Assembly (NCBI RefSeq): GCF_030124145.1 | Contig: NZ_JASKMS010000002.1 | Span: 186,001 to 250,000 of the forward strand | Source of the DNA: Streptomyces sp. 378 | Lineage (GTDB): Bacteria; Actinomycetota; Actinomycetes; Streptomycetales; Streptomycetaceae | DNA: 64,000 bases | Direction: 5' to 3' | Part shown: piece by piece, positions 11,484-19,968 of the stretch | Layout: every line of letters starts with the position of its first letter | Position numbering within the stretch: the stretch's first letter is position 1 | Notes under the pieces: model-generated | Database searches by the model: none | What the model was told of the DNA's origin: nothing | Seen by the model: only the letters and a program-made list of their open reading frames with translations | Program-made: the position numbers and the translations under genes

Positions 11484-13628
11484 CTAGCCCGTCGCGTCCA
11501 CCAGAGCCAGTTCGTGCAGGCGCTCCGGCGGACCGGGCCTGGCGTAGTACCAGCCCTGGGCCGTGTCGCAGCCGAGGATGCGGAGTTGCTCGGCCTGCGC
11601 CCCCGTCTCCACGCCCTCCACCGTCACCGCGAGGTCCAGGCTGTGCGCCAGGGAGACGATCCCCTCGACGATCTTCAGGTCGACCGGGTCCGCCGGGAAC
11701 TGCTGCATGCTCTGGGTGAAGGACCGGTCCAGCTTCAGGATGCTGACCGGCAGCCTGCGCAGGTTGGCGAGGTTGGAGTAGCCCGTCCCGAAGTCGTCCA
11801 GGGCGATGTCGACCCCCATCTCCGCCAGCCGCCGCAGCGGCTTCAGCAGATCGTCGTCGGCACCGATCAGCGCCGACTCCGTGACCTCCAGGCACAGCGC
11901 GTCCGGCTCGATGCCCGTCCGTTCCAGGATGTCGACCGTGTCCTGGACGAGGCCGGGATGCGCCAACTGGCACGGGGAGAGGTTCACGTTGATCCGCAGC
12001 GGCCCCGACGCCTCGACACCGCCGTGCAGTTCCCGCCACTCACGGGCCTGGCGCACCGACTGCTCCAGCACCCAGCGCCCCAGCGGCACGATCAACCCGG
12101 TGTGCTCCGCGAGCGGGATGAAGCGGTCCGGCCCGAGAACGCCGTGCTGCGGATGCAGCCAGCGCACCAGGGCCTCGGCGCCCCGGACGCTGCCGTCCCC
12201 GAGATGCACCAGCGGCTGGTACTCGATGAAGAACTCGCCCCGGTCCAGTGCCGTCGGCAGCGCCGTGGTCAGTCCGTGCCGCGTGATGGCCCGGGCGTCG
12301 GCCTCCGGATCGGCGAGTTCGAAGCGGTTGCCGCCCGCCGACTTGGCCCGGTACATGGTGATGTCCGCGCTGCGCAGCACCTCCGCCGGGCTGCGTTCCC
12401 CGGCCGGGCCCTCGACGATGCCGATGCTGCCGCGCACGGTCAGCTCCCGGCCGTCGACACTGATCGGCGCGAGCAACGCGTTCATGATGCGCCCGGCGAG
12501 TTCGTCGACCTCGCGCGGGGTGTCGGGCCCGGTGGTCAGCGCCACGAACTCGTCACCGCCGAGCCGCGCGACCATCTCGCCGGGGCGTGTGGCGCAGGAC
12601 TGGAGCCGGTCGGCGACCTCCACCAGCAGCCGGTCGCCGGCCGCGTGGCCGAGGCTGTCGTTGACGGTCTTGAAACCGTCGAGGTCCAGGTAGCACAGCC
12701 CGAACCGCTGGCCCTCCCCGGCGCCCAGGGCCTTCTCCAGGCGCTCGAAGAAGAAGGTGCGGTTCGGCAGCCCGGTCAACGCGTCGTGCGTGGCCTCGTA
12801 GCGCAGCCGCAGGTTGAGCAGCCGCCGCTCGGTGGTGTCCTCCATGAGGGCGAGCTGGTACTGCGGCTCGCCGTCGGCGTCCCGCAGCAGGGAGACGGTC
12901 AGGTTGGTCCACAGGACGGTGCCGTCCGGGCGGTAGAACGCCTTCTCCAGGTGGTAGTGCTCCCGCTCGCCCCGCACGAGTTCGTCGTAGAGCCGCCAGG
13001 TCTGCGGAGCGTCGTCGGGGTGGGTCCAGTCCCGGACGTTGCGGCCGCGCAGCGTCTGCTCGGAAACCCCGAACATGCGCAGCAACGCCCCGTTGACCTG
13101 CAGTATGTTGCCCCCGAGGTCGGCCATGCCGATGCCTATGGCCGCGCCCTCGAAGACAGCGCGGAAACGCGCCTCGCTCGCGTGCAGGGCCTGCGCCACC
13201 ACGCCCTGCGCCTGGAGTGCGGCCTGTGCGATGGCCTCCTGCTCGGTCAGGGTCCGCTCGCGCAGCGCCCGGGCGAAACCGGCCGCCATCGCGTGCTGGA
13301 GCCGCGCGCACCGCGCCCGCAGGCCCTCCTGGTCGCCGTCGCCGCCGCAGTACAGGACCAGATAGGCGTCGACGCAGTCCAGGGTGCGGCTGAGCGCCTC
13401 CGGGTCGGTGCAGTGCACCTCCACGAGGGCGGCGCCGACCGACCGGCCCGCGTCGGAGTCGAAGGTCCGGGCCAGCAGTGCCTCGCTCAGACGGCGGGCC
13501 AGGGGCAGCAGTCGCGCCTCGAACTCGGGGCGGGTCGACGACGTCGAGGTCACCGGGAAGACGGCCCGGCTCCAGATCGTCGCGAACCGGCGCAGTCTGT
13601 CCTCCGGCCCGTCCGGTTCCGCGATCAC
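11484..13628 (-). CDS. rmdA: PAS-GGDEF-EAL c-di-GMP signalling protein, RmdA type
   Basis: The 714-residue cytoplasmic protein has a helical N-terminus, a PAS/PAC domain (about residues 150-270), a GGDEF domain with intact GGDEF at 357-361 and an EAL domain with intact EAL at 485-487. Other EAL residues are present (ESALIGADD, LDDFGTGYSNL, KLDRSF). Dual proteins of this type can make or break c-di-GMP. The S. coelicolor protein RmdA has this architecture and is a phosphodiesterase affecting aerial development. The GTG start overlaps the methyltransferase stop by four bases (GTGA), so translation is coupled. The open frame upstream is only a shadow of that gene. Confidence 0.87.
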   Translation of the reverse strand: MIAEPDGPEDRLRRFATIWSRAVFPVTSTSSTRPEFEARLLPLARRLSEALLARTFDSDAGRSVGAALVEVHCTDPEALSRTLDCVDAYLVLYCGGDGDQEGLRARCARLQHAMAAGFARALRERTLTEQEAIAQAALQAQGVVAQALHASEARFRAVFEGAAIGIGMADLGGNILQVNGALLRMFGVSEQTLRGRNVRDWTHPDDAPQTWRLYDELVRGEREHYHLEKAFYRPDGTVLWTNLTVSLLRDADGEPQYQLALMEDTTERRLLNLRLRYEATHDALTGLPNRTFFFERLEKALGAGEGQRFGLCYLDLDGFKTVNDSLGHAAGDRLLVEVADRLQSCATRPGEMVARLGGDEFVALTTGPDTPREVDELAGRIMNALLAPISVDGRELTVRGSIGIVEGPAGERSPAEVLRSADITMYRAKSAGGNRFELADPEADARAITRHGLTTALPTALDRGEFFIEYQPLVHLGDGSVRGAEALVRWLHPQHGVLGPDRFIPLAEHTGLIVPLGRWVLEQSVRQAREWRELHGGVEASGPLRINVNLSPCQLAHPGLVQDTVDILERTGIEPDALCLEVTESALIGADDDLLKPLRRLAEMGVDIALDDFGTGYSNLANLRRLPVSILKLDRSFTQSMQQFPADPVDLKIVEGIVSLAHSLDLAVTVEGVETGAQAEQLRILGCDTAQGWYYARPGPPERLHELALVDATG

Positions 13629-14437
13629 GCGGTACGCCCCACGCCCGCGAACCCGGAGAACGCGTACGGATCCTCGTCGTCCGGTGCGGTGTCGGGCCGC
13701 CAGCGCGGCATCGCCACCAGTCCGGGTTCCACCATGTCGTACCCCTCGAAGAACCGCGCGATCTCCTCGCGCGAGCGCATGATCAGCGGGTTGCGGATGC
13801 CCTCGTACACGTCCACCGCGCCCCCGGCCCGCTCCGGCGGCAGCGGGATCCCCTCGTAGGAGGCGTGGGTGAGTACGAGCAGGCTGCCGGGCGCGAGCGC
13901 CTCGCCCAGTTCGGCCACGGCCCCGTACGGGTCGTCCTCGTCTTCCACGAAGTGCAGTATGGCAACGAGGAGCAGGGCCACTGGCTGATTCAGGTCGATC
14001 AGCCGCTCCACCTCGGGGCTGCTCAGGATCTCCTGGGGCTTGCGCAGGTCCGCGGCGACGATGCCCGCGTCCTCGTTGCCCTCCAGGACCGCCTCGCTGT
14101 GCGCCACGGCCACCGGGTCGTGGTCGACGTACACCACGCGCGCGCCGGGGCGGGCGGCATGCGCCACCTCGTGCACATTGCCGAAGGTGGGGATGCCGGA
14201 ACCGACATCGAGGAACTGGGAGATGCCCTGGTCGGCCGCGTACCGCACGGCGCGGCGCATGAAGGCGCGGTTCGCCTGCATGATCTTGGGGAGTCCCGGC
14301 ATGAACTCCATGGCCCTGCGGGCCGCCTCCCGGTCGACCTCGAAGTTGTGCGATCCGCCCAGGTAGTAGTCGTACATCCGGGAGACGCTGGGCACCGAGA
14401 TGTCGATGCTCCGTGGGGCCCAGGCGGGACGCTCCAT
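13625..14437 (-). CDS. SAM-dependent methyltransferase, DUF574/Methyltransf_19 family
   Basis: The 270-residue protein shows the family pattern. The N-terminal SVSRMYDYYLGGSHNFEVDR is followed by motif I FLDVGSGIPTFGNVHEVA, then VVYVDHDPVAVAHSEAVL and LLVLTHASYEG. This family is greatly expanded in Streptomyces; individual substrates are mostly unknown. The 3' end overlaps the rmdA start, so it is the first gene of a two-gene unit. A link between a methyltransferase and c-di-GMP turnover is implied only by this coupling. Confidence 0.85.
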   Translation of the reverse strand: MERPAWAPRSIDISVPSVSRMYDYYLGGSHNFEVDREAARRAMEFMPGLPKIMQANRAFMRRAVRYAADQGISQFLDVGSGIPTFGNVHEVAHAARPGARVVYVDHDPVAVAHSEAVLEGNEDAGIVAADLRKPQEILSSPEVERLIDLNQPVALLLVAILHFVEDEDDPYGAVAELGEALAPGSLLVLTHASYEGIPLPPERAGGAVDVYEGIRNPLIMRSREEIARFFEGYDMVEPGLVAMPRWRPDTAPDDEDPYAFSGFAGVGRTA

Positions 14438-14682
14438 CTATCTCTCCAAGGCGTAGGCGATCCGGTGTTCGAGCAGAGGCTACTGATCGCCCGCCAATGG
14501 AGCGACCCGAAACGGAAATTGACCATCCGTTCCCGGTCACTGCCTGCGGCACGTGCCGAGTTGATACCCCTCCGCGGACCCCCCGAACATATGACGATCA
14601 GTGTCCGGGGCGTTCCGGAGCGTTCCTGTCCGGAGGGGAAAGCCGTCACGCGGTGCATGAGTTCAGGTGGGGCACGCACAAC
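14438..14682. other. Non-coding spacer upstream of the methyltransferase
   Basis: This is the start-side intergenic region of the methyltransferase-rmdA unit. No open frame with a family signature is seen on either strand. The promoter of the unit is expected here. Confidence 0.4.
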
Positions 14683-14717
14683 GGTCCGCCCCTCCGTGGG
14701 GCACGGAGGGGCGGACC
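14683..14717 (-). terminator. Hairpin terminator after the lipoprotein gene
   Basis: A perfect 15-base-pair stem (14683-14697 with 14703-14717) has a 5-base loop, 51 bases beyond the lipoprotein stop on its strand. Confidence 0.8.
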
Positions 14718-14768
14718 GGGTCTGCGCTTCGGGTGGACGCGATGATCGACCCTGGGGAGGCTTGTCAG

Positions 14769-15758
14769 CTACTCCGACGCGCCGACCGGCTTTCCGTCGG
14801 GGCGGATGGCGTACCAGGTGCCGCCGACGCCCTGACCGTTGGTGTCACCGGCCTTCTTGTCGCCCGCGAAGGTGTAGATCGGAATGCAGTCGATGGTCTG
14901 CTGCTTGATGCCGTCAGGGCGGTCGAAGACGACGTAGCCCCGGTTGGGCGTGGACCCCTGAAGGTCGATCCCCTTGGTGTCCTTCTCGTCGACCGGTGCG
15001 ATGACCGGCCACTTGTCCAGGCAGGCCCCCGTGCACGCGGTCTTCATCGGCCACTGCGAGTCCTTCATGAACCGGTAGACCGTCATGCCGTTCTTGTCGA
15101 TGACGATCTCGCCCAGCTCGGGGTCGTTGCGGGTGGACAGCCCGGGCAGCTCCTCGGCCTGCGCACCGCCGCCCCCGCCCCCCTGTGCCTTCTTGCCGTC
15201 GGGGGCCAGCGCGTACCACTTGCCGCCGACACCCTGGCCCTTGACGTCACCGGCGTTGACGTCCTTGGCGTAGCGGTAGGCGGGCCAGCCGCCGACCGTC
15301 AGCTGCTTGGTGCCGTCGGCCCGGGTGACCGAGCCGAGCAGCGCCTTGTCGATTCCCTCGCCCGCCTCGGCGTCGTCGGCAGGGACCGGCGGCCAGGTCT
15401 TGGCGCAGTCGCCGTCGCAGTTCGTCTTGGGCGGCTCGGCCGTGTCCTGGTCGAACCGGTACAGGGTGAGGCCGAGGCTGTCGGTGACCACCTTGCCGAC
15501 CTCTTCGGCGGTGGAGACGGACAACTTGCCCGCGGGGTTGGACGGGCTGGAGGGGCTCGGCGCGGCCGGCTGGCCGCTGGCGGTGCCACTCGCGCCCACC
15601 CCGGTGCCCGCACCGATGTTTCCGTAGTCCCCGGGCGCGGCCGTGGCGCCCACGTTCTGGCTGGCCGCCGGTGGGCTGTCCTGACCGCACGCCGTCGTCA
15701 GCGCCAGGACCGCCGCGGCGCTCGCCACGAGTGAGGCGCTCCGCCAGGAGGTCTTCAT
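14769..15758 (-). CDS. Secreted lipoprotein with repeated COG4315-type (lipoprotein_15) domains
   Basis: The 329-residue protein starts MKTSWRSASL, with a hydrophobic signal and lipobox ending at Cys24 (ALTTAC). A Gly/Ser/Pro linker leads to tandem units sharing LTLYRFDQDT/MTVYRFMKDS, a C-x3-C pair (CDGDCAKTWPP, CTGACLDKWPV), a PAYRYAKD/PIYTFAGD strand and GQGVGGKWYAL/GQGVGGTWYAI. This repeat is the PF03640 secreted lipoprotein repeat, of unproven function and sometimes thought redox-related because of its paired cysteines. The ATG at 15758 is chosen because the signal peptide begins there; the upstream extension is not signal-like. Confidence 0.83.
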   Translation of the reverse strand: MKTSWRSASLVASAAAVLALTTACGQDSPPAASQNVGATAAPGDYGNIGAGTGVGASGTASGQPAAPSPSSPSNPAGKLSVSTAEEVGKVVTDSLGLTLYRFDQDTAEPPKTNCDGDCAKTWPPVPADDAEAGEGIDKALLGSVTRADGTKQLTVGGWPAYRYAKDVNAGDVKGQGVGGKWYALAPDGKKAQGGGGGGAQAEELPGLSTRNDPELGEIVIDKNGMTVYRFMKDSQWPMKTACTGACLDKWPVIAPVDEKDTKGIDLQGSTPNRGYVVFDRPDGIKQQTIDCIPIYTFAGDKKAGDTNGQGVGGTWYAIRPDGKPVGASE

Positions 15759-16017
15759 CGTCAACTCCCCATATTCGCAAGGGTGTTGCAGCGCCCTGCT
15801 GCGCCGCCGCACGACCATGAGTACGCATGGGGGCGGCGCTTGTGTTCAATCGTCGGTCATATTTCTTTCCGGAACCCGTGGCGGGCACCGCGCGCCGTCG
15901 CACACGCGTGCGCGCCGAGTACCTGCGGACTACCGCCGATCAAACCGGCGACGCCCCGATATCGCTCTTTCGGGGCAATCCCCTTGCGCCCCGGCACGTC
16001 CTGGCTGCACAGGGCTC

Positions 16018-16668
16018 ATGATCTTCGTCGTGCATGGACCCCTCGCTACTCAAGCCGCCCTTGCCACACGGGTCTTGTCGGTGGCGACGCTCACCTGGGC
16101 GCTCGTCGGCGCACCGGCCGGCGTGGCGGTGGCCGACGCCTGCGCGTACGCCTCGACGGGGCCGGGCGGCACCGAGGCGGTGGCGTACGCCGGAAGCAGG
16201 AAGACCTGGCCGACGAAGCCGCCGTGCCCGCCCCCCACGCCAACCCCCACACCCACCCCGTCCCCGACCCCGACTCCGCCGCCCCCGCCGAAGCCGACGC
16301 CCCCGCCCCCGCCCCCGCCTCCGCCGAAGCCGACACCGACACCCGCACCCAGGCCCTCGCCCCCGAAACCGGCCCCCACGGCCAGACCCGAGCCGCCGCC
16401 TCCCCCGCCGTCCGCGCCACGCCCGGCGCCATCCTCGCCCCGGTCGGCCCCGAGGCCCGTGCCGCCACGGCCCGCTCCGCCGGCCCCGGCACCGGCCCCG
16501 CCGGCCACAGCGGCACCGCGTCCGTCCGCGACGCCGGTGCACTACCCGCGGTACCGCGCCACGCCCCCGCGGCCGCGGCGGGCGAACGGCACGATGTCGC
16601 CGCTCACCTTCGTCCTGCTGGTCACGGTGCCCGCGGTGGTGGCCGTCGCCGCCCTGCGCGCGCGCTGA
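16018..16668 (+). CDS. Secreted proline-rich stalk protein with C-terminal membrane anchor
   Basis: The 216-residue protein has an N-terminal hydrophobic signal-like region (about residues 8-40, ending GVAVADACAYA). A long Pro/Thr/Lys-rich low-complexity stretch (about 65-180) follows, then a C-terminal transmembrane helix (MSPLTFVLLVTVPAVVAVAAL) with a basic tail. This looks like a wall-spanning stalk anchored in the membrane. No enzymatic domain is present. It is 25 bases upstream of the DUF4239 gene on the same strand, so they may be co-expressed. The ATG start is one of several possible; the frame is open further upstream. Confidence 0.6.
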   Translation: MIFVVHGPLATQAALATRVLSVATLTWALVGAPAGVAVADACAYASTGPGGTEAVAYAGSRKTWPTKPPCPPPTPTPTPTPSPTPTPPPPPKPTPPPPPPPPPKPTPTPAPRPSPPKPAPTARPEPPPPPPSAPRPAPSSPRSAPRPVPPRPAPPAPAPAPPATAAPRPSATPVHYPRYRATPPRPRRANGTMSPLTFVLLVTVPAVVAVAALRAR

Positions 16669-16693
16669 CCCCTGAAGCCCCTGGAGGTACCTC

Positions 16694-17458
16694 TTGCCGG
16701 AATGGCTTGTTCTCACCCTCGCGATGCTGGCCGCCTGTGCCGTGGTGGTCGTCATCACCTTCGTACGCCACCGCACGGCGTCCGACGACGAAGACCCGAG
16801 TGAGACCCCGGACGTCATCGAGTACATGACGATGTGGATCGGCGTGGTCTACGCGATCGTCCTGGGCCTGGCGATCGCCGGTGTCTGGGAGGGGCGCAGC
16901 GCCGCCCAGGACCACGTGCAGGCCGAGGCCACCGCGCTGCACGAGATCTCGGAGCGGGTGCGGGTCTACCCGGCCGACGAGCGCGACCGCATCCGGGAGG
17001 ACATCCACACCTATGTGAGCCATGTCGTCACCACCGAGTGGGACACCATGGCCGACCAGGGCGAGATGACCGAGCGCGGCACCGAGCTCTTCGAGCGGAT
17101 CCGCCAGGACGTCACCGACTACGAGCCGGCGTCCGACTTCGAGGCCCAGGCCTACCAGCCGCTGCTGGACCAGGTGACCGCGGCGAACCAGGCCCGGATC
17201 GCCCGGGCGGAGTCGACCGGGGAGACCATGCCGGGCGTGGTGTGGTTCGGGCTGATCGCCGGGGCCGTCGTCACCATCGGGATGATCTTCGCCCTGCAGA
17301 TCCGCAGAACGACCCGTGAACTGGTCCTCGCCGGGCTCTTCTCGGCGCTGATCGCCTTCCTGCTGTTCCTCATCTGGGACTTCGACGCGCCCTACAGCCG
17401 GGGCGTGACCGCGTCGGCGGACCCGTTCCTGAACCTCTTCCCGGGCGTCAAGAACTGA
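16694..17458 (+). CDS. DUF4239 (bestrophin-like) membrane protein
   Basis: The 254-residue protein has an N-terminal helix (VLTLAMLAACAVVVVITF), a second helix (MWIGVVYAIVLGLAIAGVW), a long helical soluble segment and two C-terminal helices (VWFGLIAGAVVTIGMIFAL, LVLAGLFSALIAFLLFLIW). This is the DUF4239 layout, distantly related to bestrophin channels. Function is unknown. The start is TTG, supported by GGAGG nine bases upstream. It follows the proline-rich anchored protein and may form a pair with it. Confidence 0.8.
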   Translation: MPEWLVLTLAMLAACAVVVVITFVRHRTASDDEDPSETPDVIEYMTMWIGVVYAIVLGLAIAGVWEGRSAAQDHVQAEATALHEISERVRVYPADERDRIREDIHTYVSHVVTTEWDTMADQGEMTERGTELFERIRQDVTDYEPASDFEAQAYQPLLDQVTAANQARIARAESTGETMPGVVWFGLIAGAVVTIGMIFALQIRRTTRELVLAGLFSALIAFLLFLIWDFDAPYSRGVTASADPFLNLFPGVKN

Positions 17459-17680
17459 CGGCGTTTCCCGGCACGGATCCCGGCCGGGGGTGAGCGACAC
17501 ACCGTCGTGGTCCCCCGGCCGCGCGACGGCGTTCCCCCGGGCGGCCCACACCCGTGCCCCATTCGCGCTACTGCGATCGCGCCATCGTGCGCGCCTTCCT
17601 AGCGTTTCGGGCATCGAGGTGCATTTGTGACGTGAGCGGAACAGGTCCGCGATTGCTCCTCGGGGACCGGAGGAACCACC

Positions 17681-18229
17681 ATGCGCGCGATATGCCTCGC
17701 TTCGGCCGCACTGCTGGGCGCCGGCGCCCTCACCTCCTGTGTGCCCGCCGACGCGGCGATCCGTACCGACTTCGTCTTCGGCGTCGAGCCCTCGACCGTC
17801 GCGCCGGGGGGCGAGGTCACCCTGCGGGTGGAGCGCAACCGAGCGTGCCGCGGTGAGGCGGCGGTCAACTCACCGGTCTTCGACATGGTCACCATCGCGC
17901 CGCACGAGTCCTGGGCCACTGCCGTCGTCGACTGGGACGCCAAGCCCGGCACCGTGTACGACGTGCAGTTCGAGTGCGACAGGTCGAGCGGCACCGCGCT
18001 GCTGACGATCGCGGACGACCGTCCGACGCATCACCCGACCCACCACCCCACGCACCACCCGACCCATCACAAGGCGCATCACCCGCACAAGGGTGTGCAC
18101 GCCGGTGAGGGCGGCACGGTCGCCGGCTTCGACCTCAAGGAGATCGGCCTGGGCGCCGCGCTGATCGCCGGGTCGCTCGGCGTCGCCTACCACTTCTCGC
18201 GCCGCCGGACCGACGAGGACGCCGGCTGA
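17681..18229 (+). CDS. Secreted histidine-rich protein with C-terminal membrane segment
   Basis: The 182-residue protein has a signal peptide with a lipobox-like ALTSC at Cys20, then an Ig-like beta domain (about 28-115, VEPSTVAPGGEVTLRVERN). A run of PTHH units (about 116-135, followed by KAHHPH) precedes a C-terminal helix (IGLGAALIAGSLGVAYHF) with an RRR tail. The His-rich stretch could bind metals such as Zn, Ni or Cu; this is inference. No LPXTG motif is seen. It is convergent with a second secreted protein of similar design (18340-18909), separated by a strong hairpin. Confidence 0.7.
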   Translation: MRAICLASAALLGAGALTSCVPADAAIRTDFVFGVEPSTVAPGGEVTLRVERNRACRGEAAVNSPVFDMVTIAPHESWATAVVDWDAKPGTVYDVQFECDRSSGTALLTIADDRPTHHPTHHPTHHPTHHKAHHPHKGVHAGEGGTVAGFDLKEIGLGAALIAGSLGVAYHFSRRRTDEDAG

Positions 18230-18243
18230 CACGCCCCCGGCCG

Positions 18244-18293
18244 CAGGCCCTCGCCCCGGCTCCCCGGGTGAGGGGGGCCGGGGCGAGGGCCTG
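18244..18293. terminator. Bidirectional hairpin terminator
   Basis: A perfect 17-base-pair stem (18244-18260 with 18277-18293) has a 16-base loop. It sits between two convergent genes and can serve both. Confidence 0.88.
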
Positions 18294-18339
18294 TCACGTG
18301 CGAGGCGACGACTCGTCGAGGCAACGGTGGAACGAGGCG

Positions 18340-18909
18340 TCAGATGCGCCGCTCGGTCCGGCGGCGCATCCAGAACACGCCGCCGCCGACGACCGCCGCG
18401 GCCACCAGACCGCCGCCGATGGCCATGTCGGTCGGGGACGCGCCGGTGGTGCTGCTGCCGCCGATACCGCCGCGGACACCGCCGATGACGGTGAAGGCCT
18501 GCGGCTTGGTCAGGGTCCTGCCGTTGCAGGTGACCGTGATGTCGTACGAGCCGGGACGGGCGTTGTTGTTGATGGTGGCGATGCCCCGCGCGGTGTCGTT
18601 GCCGTTGCCGCCCCCGTCGGCGTCGTTGCCGCCACCCCTGCCGTCGTTGCCGGCGCCGCCCCTGTCGCTCTCGTTGCCCTTGCCGGCGTGGTGGGCGGGC
18701 GACAGCCGGGTCGGTGCGAACGCGTTGGACGTGGCCGTGCCGCCGTTGCGGCAGCCGTCGACCGTGATGGTCAGCTGGCCGCCACGGGCGATCACGCCGG
18801 GCAGCGCGACGATGTTGCTGGGCGTCTCCCACGCGATGGCCGCGGGGGCGGAGAGGCCGAGGGCGGCGACCGCCGCGCCGACGACCGCCAGGGCACGAGT
18901 GTTACGCAT
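18340..18909 (-). CDS. Secreted Gly/Asn-rich surface protein with C-terminal anchor
   Basis: The 189-residue protein has a signal peptide (VVGAAVAALGLSAPAAIAWE), an Ig-like beta domain (PGVIARGGQLTITVDGC...SYDITVTCNG) interrupted by a Gly/Asn/Asp-rich insert around residues 75-105, and a C-terminal helix (MAIGGGLVAAAVVGGGVFWM) followed by RRRTERR. The Cys pair VDGC/VTCNG may form a disulfide. The layout resembles the histidine-rich protein converging on it, and a sortase gene lies 351 bases upstream in divergent orientation. No canonical LPXTG motif is present, so wall attachment is unproven. Confidence 0.72.
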   Translation of the reverse strand: MRNTRALAVVGAAVAALGLSAPAAIAWETPSNIVALPGVIARGGQLTITVDGCRNGGTATSNAFAPTRLSPAHHAGKGNESDRGGAGNDGRGGGNDADGGGNGNDTARGIATINNNARPGSYDITVTCNGRTLTKPQAFTVIGGVRGGIGGSSTTGASPTDMAIGGGLVAAAVVGGGVFWMRRRTERRI

Positions 18910-19260
18910 GTGAACCTCCGCGGAAGACGCCCCGGGACCCGTCCCCGGTCGATCGGCGAGAAAGCGCCTCCCAGAAAGACAGTCAGTTGCCGTGCCGCAA
19001 GCCGCATTTCGGGAATGGTCCGTCCTGGTGAGGGAAGGCGGCGCGGCACCACCACACAATCGGATATCGCCGCAGGTCACGGACCGTCAGAAATTTCCTC
19101 CGGGCGGCAACTCGGATGGCGCACCTCCTCTCCGCGCTCGGCATCCTCCGGCCCCGGGCCACCCGTTCGCCGCCGCCCCGTCGCCGGTTTCGGGCGTGCC
19201 GCTTAGCGTGCTGATATGCGCGATTGACTCGGCGACGGCCGTGTCGAGAGGGGATGGCGA
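18910..19260. other. Divergent intergenic region between surface protein and sortase
   Basis: The 351-base region separates two gene starts and must hold promoters for both. Nothing in it has a recognisable coding signature or strong hairpin. Confidence 0.4.
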
Positions 19261-19929
19261 ATGTCTGCGTCCGAGCTGGCCGAGGCGGAAGAGGAGGCAC
19301 GGCGGAAGAAGCGCGCCCCGTGGGGCGTGATAGCGCTTGTTCTGCTGACCGGCCTCGCGCTCATCCGGAACGGTTCCGGGGAGTTCGACGAGGGCCCGCC
19401 GCAGCCGGCGACCGCGGCGGCGGCGGACAGCCGGGTGCCCGGCGACACCTTCACCGGGCCCGTGCGCCCCTTGCCCTACGCCCTCCCGGACCGGGTCAGG
19501 ATCCCGGCGATCCAGGTCGACGCGCCGATCATCCCGGTGGGCCTGGACGCGGACGGCTGGGTCGGCGCGCCGCCGCCGGAGGACCCCAACCTGGCCGGCT
19601 GGTTCACCGGTGCCGTCACCCCCGGCGAGAAGGGCACCGCGGTCGTGGTCGGCCATGTCGACAACCAGCAGGGCCCCGCCGTGTTCTACGGACTCGGGGC
19701 CCTGAAGAAGGGCAATCGCGTCGAGGTGGCCCGGCAGGACGCCAAGACCGCCGTGTTCGAGATCTACGGCGTCGAGGTGTTCGAGAAGGACAACTTCCCC
19801 GGTGACCGTGTCTACGGTTCCAAGGGCGCCCCGGAGCTGCGGGTCATCACCTGCGGCGGCGGTTTCTCCCAGCAGGAGGGCTATGCGGGGAACGTCGTCG
19901 CGTTCGCCCGCCTGGTCGAGGTGCGCTGA
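19261..19929 (+). CDS. Class F sortase
   Basis: The 222-residue protein has an N-terminal helix (WGVIALVLLTGLALI) and a sortase beta-barrel. Catalytic residues are visible: His132 in VVVGHVDNQQGP, Cys198 in RVITCGGGF and Arg217 in VVAFARL. The short length and RIPAIQVDAPIIPVGLD opening are typical of actinobacterial class F sortases. These cysteine transpeptidases attach proteins to the wall or act as processing enzymes. The neighbouring secreted proteins with C-terminal helices are possible partners, but lack an LPXTG motif. Confidence 0.88.
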   Translation: MSASELAEAEEEARRKKRAPWGVIALVLLTGLALIRNGSGEFDEGPPQPATAAAADSRVPGDTFTGPVRPLPYALPDRVRIPAIQVDAPIIPVGLDADGWVGAPPPEDPNLAGWFTGAVTPGEKGTAVVVGHVDNQQGPAVFYGLGALKKGNRVEVARQDAKTAVFEIYGVEVFEKDNFPGDRVYGSKGAPELRVITCGGGFSQQEGYAGNVVAFARLVEVR

Positions 19930-19968
19930 GCGTTCCCGGCCTGACGGGCGAGAGCCCCGACGCGTCCC

